A DNA stretch of 47,075 nt from an uncultured Bacteroidales bacterium (GTDB lineage: Bacteria > Bacteroidota > Bacteroidia > Bacteroidales > Paludibacteraceae). The translations under genes and the position numbers were made by a program. The notes below the pieces were generated by a model. It was not told where the DNA came from. It searched no databases and saw only the letters and a program-made list of their open reading frames with translations. The DNA lies in contig CAIWCC010000049.1 of assembly GCA_903911085.1 (NCBI GenBank), forward strand, positions 1 to 47,075, in the 5' to 3' direction. Each line of letters starts with the position of its first letter. Position 1 is the stretch's first letter. Positions 42,334 through 47,075 of the stretch are shown piece by piece.

Positions 42334-43980
42334 ATGAGTTTATTTGTAAAAAAAACTATCGAAAGCTTATTGGTCGAATCAAATTCGACCGATAAGCTTT
42401 CTTTAAAGAAAACACTTGGAGCATCAAAATTAATTGCTTTGGGCATTGGTGCTATTATTGGTGCAGGTTTATTTTCTATTACCGGTGGTGCAGCTGCTTA
42501 CCAAGCAGGACCCGCAATTACAATTTCGTTTGTTATCGCAGCATTGGGTTGTGTTTTTGCGGGTTTATGTTATGCTGAGTTTGCTTCCATGATTCCCGTT
42601 GCTGGAAGTGCTTATACTTATTCTTATGCTACAATGGGCGAATTTGTCGCTTGGATTATCGGTTGGGATTTGGTGCTTGAATATGCAATTTCAGCAGCAA
42701 CAGTCAGCATTAGCTGGAGTCGTTATTTAGTGAAATTTATCGAAGGTTTTGGTATTCACTTACCTCAACAATTTGTTTTGTGCCCTTGGGATGGCGGCAT
42801 AGTGAATCTCCCTGCTGCATTCATTGTAGTTGTTGCTAGTTTACTCCTTATACGGGGAACTGAAGGAAGTTCAAAAGTGAATTTTATAATTGTATTACTC
42901 AAAATAGCTGTAGTTATTATTTTCATTTTTTTAGGTTGGAAATATATCAACACGGCCAATTATACACCTTATATTCCTGCCAATACAGGTACTTTCGGCG
43001 AGTATGGATTTAGTGGAATAATACGTGCGGCAGCAGTGGTTTTCTTTGCTTTTATTGGCTTCGATGCTGTGAGTACTGCTGCTCAGGAAGCCAAAAATCC
43101 GAAACGGAATATGCCTATTGGAATTCTGGTTTCATTACTTATTTGTACAGTTCTTTATATTCTATTTGCACATGTAATGACAGGAGTGGTTAACTACACA
43201 GCCTTTAAAGGACATGATGGAATTGCTCCAGTGGCTATCGCAATTGAAAATATGGGTAAAACAGATACTTTTGGTATAATTCATCCCGATTATCCATGGT
43301 TGAATAAAACCATAATTTTAGCTATTCTTGCCGGTTATACTTCTGTTATTTTGGTTATGTTGTTGGGACAAAGTCGTGTTTTTTACAGTATGAGTAAAGA
43401 TGGATTATTGCCGAAAACTTTCTCCGAAATTCATCCGGTTTATCGCACACCTGTAAAAAGCAATATACTGTTACTGATTTTAGTTGGTGCTTTTGCGGCA
43501 TTGGTTCCCGCACGTGTGGCAGGCGAAATGACCAGTATTGGTACACTTTTGGCTTTTATTCTGGTCTGTGTTGGAATACTAGTGATGCGAAAAACCATGC
43601 CCAATGTGCCTCGAGCATTCAAAACGCCATTTGTCCCGCTTGTTCCTATTTTAGGAATTATCACTTGTTTATTTATGATGGTGTTTTTACCTGCCGATAC
43701 GTGGATTCGGTTACTTATTTGGATGATTATAGGATTGGATGTTTATATTCTCTATGGATTCAAAAAAAGTAAATTACAAACCGCAACACCTTCTTATTCG
43801 GATTTATTAATTCTTAAGAGGACAGGATATATTTTGTCAGTTCTCCTTGTGTTGGTTGCTTTTTGGTATCAACAAACTATCGGGTGGACAGAGAGTAAAA
43901 CATTGATGATTGTTTCCTTTTCCATTGCATTCATCAATGGTTTGTTTATTTATATAAGAGTAAAAATTTGTTCTAAATGA
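42334..43980 (+). CDS. APC-family amino-acid permease
   Basis: A 548-residue inner-membrane transporter of the cationic-amino-acid type within the APC superfamily. GIGAIIGAGLFSITGGAA (residues about 36-53) is the unwound helix-1 motif that binds the amino-acid backbone. GLCYAEFASMIPVAGSAYTY follows, then AFIGFDAVSTAAQEAKNPKRNMPIGI. About twelve or more hydrophobic segments are evident. As the last gene of the operon it would carry amino acids or small sulfur-containing products released by the periplasmic peptidases into the cytoplasm. Confidence 0.92.
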   Translation: MSLFVKKTIESLLVESNSTDKLSLKKTLGASKLIALGIGAIIGAGLFSITGGAAAYQAGPAITISFVIAALGCVFAGLCYAEFASMIPVAGSAYTYSYATMGEFVAWIIGWDLVLEYAISAATVSISWSRYLVKFIEGFGIHLPQQFVLCPWDGGIVNLPAAFIVVVASLLLIRGTEGSSKVNFIIVLLKIAVVIIFIFLGWKYINTANYTPYIPANTGTFGEYGFSGIIRAAAVVFFAFIGFDAVSTAAQEAKNPKRNMPIGILVSLLICTVLYILFAHVMTGVVNYTAFKGHDGIAPVAIAIENMGKTDTFGIIHPDYPWLNKTIILAILAGYTSVILVMLLGQSRVFYSMSKDGLLPKTFSEIHPVYRTPVKSNILLLILVGAFAALVPARVAGEMTSIGTLLAFILVCVGILVMRKTMPNVPRAFKTPFVPLVPILGIITCLFMMVFLPADTWIRLLIWMIIGLDVYILYGFKKSKLQTATPSYSDLLILKRTGYILSVLLVLVAFWYQQTIGWTESKTLMIVSFSIAFINGLFIYIRVKICSK

Positions 43981-44083
43981 GCACAATAAAGACTACTGTT
44001 CAGATATTATTTGTTAAAATTGCTAACTGTAAATGGACTTATTCATGTTTTGAAATTACGTGAATTCTTTAATTTCATAAATA

Positions 44084-44153
44084 TACCCTAAAAGAGGTAC
44101 ATTAATTACCATCTTTTTGGTATTTCTTAGCATTATTTTATCCTATACCTTTG
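44084..44153 (+). promoter_or_regulatory. Twin TACC-N8-GGTA operator and promoter of metY
   Basis: Two perfect dyads occur: TACC-CTAAAAGA-GGTA (44084-44099) and TACC-ATCTTTTT-GGTA (44107-44122), centres 23 bp apart. GGTATTTCTTAGC begins 27 nt before TACCTTTG (44146-44153). This is the most regular of the three copies. The start near 44160 lies about 22 nt before the leader-peptide ATG. Confidence 0.8.
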
Positions 44154-44181
44154 CATTATCAAAAACAAACCAAAGAAAAAA

Positions 44182-44238
44182 ATGAGATTTGTAAAAACAA
44201 ATATGTGTATGTGTTGCTTCATGTCATCGCGATGTTGA
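44182..44238 (+). CDS. Cys-rich leader peptide of metY
   Basis: An 18-codon frame, MRFVKTNMCMCCFMSSRC, with four Cys among its last ten residues, two of them adjacent, and a Cys just before the stop. Met is also enriched. The 31117 leader shares the pattern M-x-M-C-C-x-x-M-S-x-C. It lies between a sulfur-type promoter and a strong terminator-like hairpin (44270-44307), the arrangement of a translation-sensing attenuator. Confidence 0.8.
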   Translation: MRFVKTNMCMCCFMSSRC

Positions 44239-44269
44239 ACTGACTCTTTCATATTTGTATAAAAAATAG

Positions 44270-44307
44270 AAAACAGTTGGTCGGTGAATCGGTCAGCTGT
44301 TTTTTTT
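44270..44307 (+). terminator. Attenuator-type terminator between leader peptide and metY
   Basis: AAAACAGTTGGTC (44270-44282) pairs with GGTCAGCTGTTTT (44291-44303, with several G.U pairs) and is followed by eight Ts. It lies 31 nt after the leader stop and about 185 nt before metY, so it must be regulated if metY is to be expressed. AACTG (44238-44242), overlapping the leader stop codon, can pair with CAGTT (44274-44278) in the left arm and would block the terminator if exposed. Confidence 0.75.
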
Positions 44308-44407
44308 ATTGACCATGTCTTTGTTCAAATTTTACACATAATTTGCTTTACAAAGTATAAATGAATTCATATTATTATTGTTAGTATTATTTAATTATTT
44401 AAGGAAA

Positions 44408-44444
44408 TTATGGATAGTTACGATGTGAATCGTGGTATCCATAA
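44408..44444 (+). other. Structured hairpin in the metY 5' region
   Basis: TTATGGAT (44408-44415) pairs with ATCCATAA (44437-44444). Inside, ACGAT-GTGA-ATCGT (44420-44433) forms a second helix with a GNRA-type loop, separated by a small internal loop. It lies 49 nt before the metY ATG. It does not match any riboswitch I can name. Confidence 0.5.
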
Positions 44445-44480
44445 ACCTTAAAATTCAATTCGTTTAAAAAAAACATATAA

Positions 44481-45899
<1,419 letters not shown>

Positions 45900-45951
45900 T
45901 TTTTAGGAATAGACAAAAACTCCTTGGACTATTTGAAGTTATTGATCAAAG

Positions 45952-45986
45952 CTCTGGTTATGGTTTAACAAAAGTTATAACCGGAG
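45952..45986 (+). other. Hairpin between metY and the LuxR-type gene
   Basis: CTCTGGTTAT (45952-45961) pairs with ATAACCGGAG (45977-45986), with one T.G pair, around a 15-nt loop. No T run follows. It may separate metY from the regulator gene or partially reduce read-through. Confidence 0.4.
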
Positions 45987-46012
45987 TATTCTATATCATA
46001 AGCAAAAAAATT

Positions 46013-46675
46013 ATGGCTGACGCAACTTTTATTATTGTAGAAAATAACGTTTTATATCGTTTGGGCTTGAAGTGCATTATCAATGATAATATTCAATCAC
46101 CCACAATATTTTTCGTTTCAACAAAGCATGAGTTACATAGTACCTTGTTGTCCAACAGCGAGGCAGTAGTAATTATCGACTTTGATAGTTTGGCTATTGA
46201 CAACCTTGATGAGGTGACTGTTCTTTCTGTTTGTTTTCCAAAATCCCATTGGCTTTTTGTGTCTGATGTAGCCGAGGACTCGTTTTTAATGTCACTTACA
46301 GCTTCTTTTAGTAGGGCTAATTTTATTCTGAAGTCGAATGTTTATGACGTAATTGCAATGGCAATTCTTAATACTGTTTCAGGCGAAAAATTTTATTGTA
46401 GCGAAGCTTTGCAAATAATAATGGATGGTCATAATCGGAAAAAAGATTATTCTGAAAAACGATATCTTTTGACCACTACCGAACTTGAACTTCTGCAGTT
46501 TTTTACACAAGGTAAAACTGCCAAGGAAATTGCCGATATACGATGTCTGAGCCATCATACTATAAATACTCATCGCAAGAATATTTTTCGTAAACTAGAT
46601 CTTAACAACATTCAGGAGCTAATCAAATTTGCGTTGAAGAATGGATTGGTTGATTTGACTGAGTATTATATTTGA
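46013..46675 (+). CDS. LuxR/NarL-type response-regulator-like transcription factor
   Basis: A 220-residue protein. Residues 1-125 form a receiver-like domain in which the acidic pair has become Glu-Asn (FIIVENNVLYRLGL), while the candidate phospho-Asp (VVIIDFDSL), Ser (LFVSD) and Lys (FILKSN) remain. Residues about 148-212 are a LuxR-type helix-turn-helix (LLTTTELELLQFFTQGKTAK, then HHTINTHRKNIFRKL). No sensor kinase gene is adjacent. It follows metY by 113 nt, in the same direction. NarL-type proteins bind inverted heptamers separated by 2 bp (16 bp overall), the size of the dyads upstream of cysK, the binding-protein gene and metY, which makes this protein the prime candidate regulator. Confidence 0.85.
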   Translation: MADATFIIVENNVLYRLGLKCIINDNIQSPTIFFVSTKHELHSTLLSNSEAVVIIDFDSLAIDNLDEVTVLSVCFPKSHWLFVSDVAEDSFLMSLTASFSRANFILKSNVYDVIAMAILNTVSGEKFYCSEALQIIMDGHNRKKDYSEKRYLLTTTELELLQFFTQGKTAKEIADIRCLSHHTINTHRKNIFRKLDLNNIQELIKFALKNGLVDLTEYYI

Positions 46676-46921
46676 TTTCAAAATTTCGGACAATTACCTT
46701 TTTGGTTCATTTAATTACATGGCGTTATTTTAATTAAACTCGCGAAATTGGTTTTAAGAACTATTTCTTTTACTCCGATATTTAAAACAGTAATTCTAAT
46801 TTAGTAAAGTACTAATACAATTAATTTATTTTTCTAAACTGAAGTTTAGTACATGACAAAAAAAACATCAAATTTTATATTGTTGAAAATGTGCGTGTTA
46901 CCAATCTGTCCGAATCTCGCA

Positions 46922-47075
46922 TTGGACTGACATCGTCTGATGAGCCGAAAAATGGAGTGAAGTATGCGTAGAAAACTTTTGTGTTTGAGTGCCGACGTAT
47001 TTCGTCGGTACGAGTTTAAAAGTTTTCAGCATACAAACGACTAATTTTTCGAGTGAAGCAGGCGAAGTCAAACAC
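46922..47075. repeat. 154-bp structured dispersed repeat, copy 2, reaching the window edge
   Basis: Ungapped match to 15865-16018 with 12 differences, in the same orientation. The helices are kept: GTATGC (46962-46967) pairs with GCATAC (47029-47034), where copy 1 has GTAGGC with GCCTAC, and GAAAACTTTT now pairs perfectly with AAAAGTTTTC. The window ends at GTCAAACAC, so the right boundary is unknown. The stretch 46676-46921 before it shows no gene or structure that I recognise. Confidence 0.9.

Overview
The window is an AT-rich chromosomal stretch from a member of the Bacteroidota, most likely order Bacteroidales and perhaps Paludibacter-like. The evidence is the paired SusC/SusD outer-membrane genes, the DUF4834 protein, PorV-like and helix-hairpin-helix envelope proteins, promoters of the Bacteroidota type (TTG, about 19-22 nt, TAnnTTTG), few purine-rich Shine-Dalgarno sites, and fermentation genes ackA/pta. 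The genus is a guess.

Layout. 1-8900: a partial gene at the left edge, a CoA-binding protein, an operon pta / 3-hydroxyacyl-CoA-dehydrogenase-like / ackA, two envelope proteins, a possible structured RNA upstream of 5-formyl-THF cyclo-ligase, and an unrecognised gene. 8900-16360: polyprenyl synthase, ddl, a TonB receptor, and divergent nfnA-nfnB, followed by a gene-free stack of palindromic intergenic repeats. 16361-22141: metF, DUF4834, a 1 kb convergent gap with nested hairpins, galK-galM, and a KAS III-like enzyme.

22421-46675 reads as one large sulfur-acquisition region. Three transcription units share a strikingly similar promoter. Two 16-bp dyads TACC-N8-GGTA lie 22-23 bp apart, and the proximal GGTA begins exactly 27 nt before the -7 element in all three. 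Unit 1 encodes cysteine synthase, a ThiS-like sulfur carrier with a C-terminal extension (GGGQY), a ThiF/MoeB-like E1, a DsrE-like protein, a TusA-like protein, a JAMM/JAB metalloprotease, serine O-acetyltransferase, a family 2B encapsulin shell with a cyclic-nucleotide-binding-like domain, a cysteine desulfurase with a roughly 150-residue disordered N-terminal extension (the expected encapsulin cargo), and then a GNAT protein. Unit 2 begins with a Cys-rich leader peptide, then a PstS-like binding protein, SusC/SusD, a secreted tandem OsmC protein, an M20 amidohydrolase, an M14 carboxypeptidase and an amino-acid permease. It looks like a system for scavenging sulfur-containing peptides or conjugates. 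Unit 3 begins with another Cys-rich leader peptide and a strong attenuator-type terminator, then metY and a LuxR/NarL-type regulator.

The main inference is a cysteine- or sulfur-responsive regulon with two levels of control. One is a dimeric DNA-binding protein recognising TACC-N8-GGTA. Its geometry matches the 7-2-7 sites of NarL-type proteins, so the LuxR-type protein at 46013-46675 is the obvious candidate. The other is Cys-codon attenuation upstream of units 2 and 3. Unit 1 joins an encapsulin nanocompartment to a protein-thiocarboxylate-like cysteine pathway.

A separate 154-bp dispersed repeat occurs at 15865-16018 and at the right edge (46922-47075). The copies differ at 12 positions, including one fully compensatory G:C to T:A change and one G.U to A:U change within a long hairpin, which suggests selection on a folded RNA.
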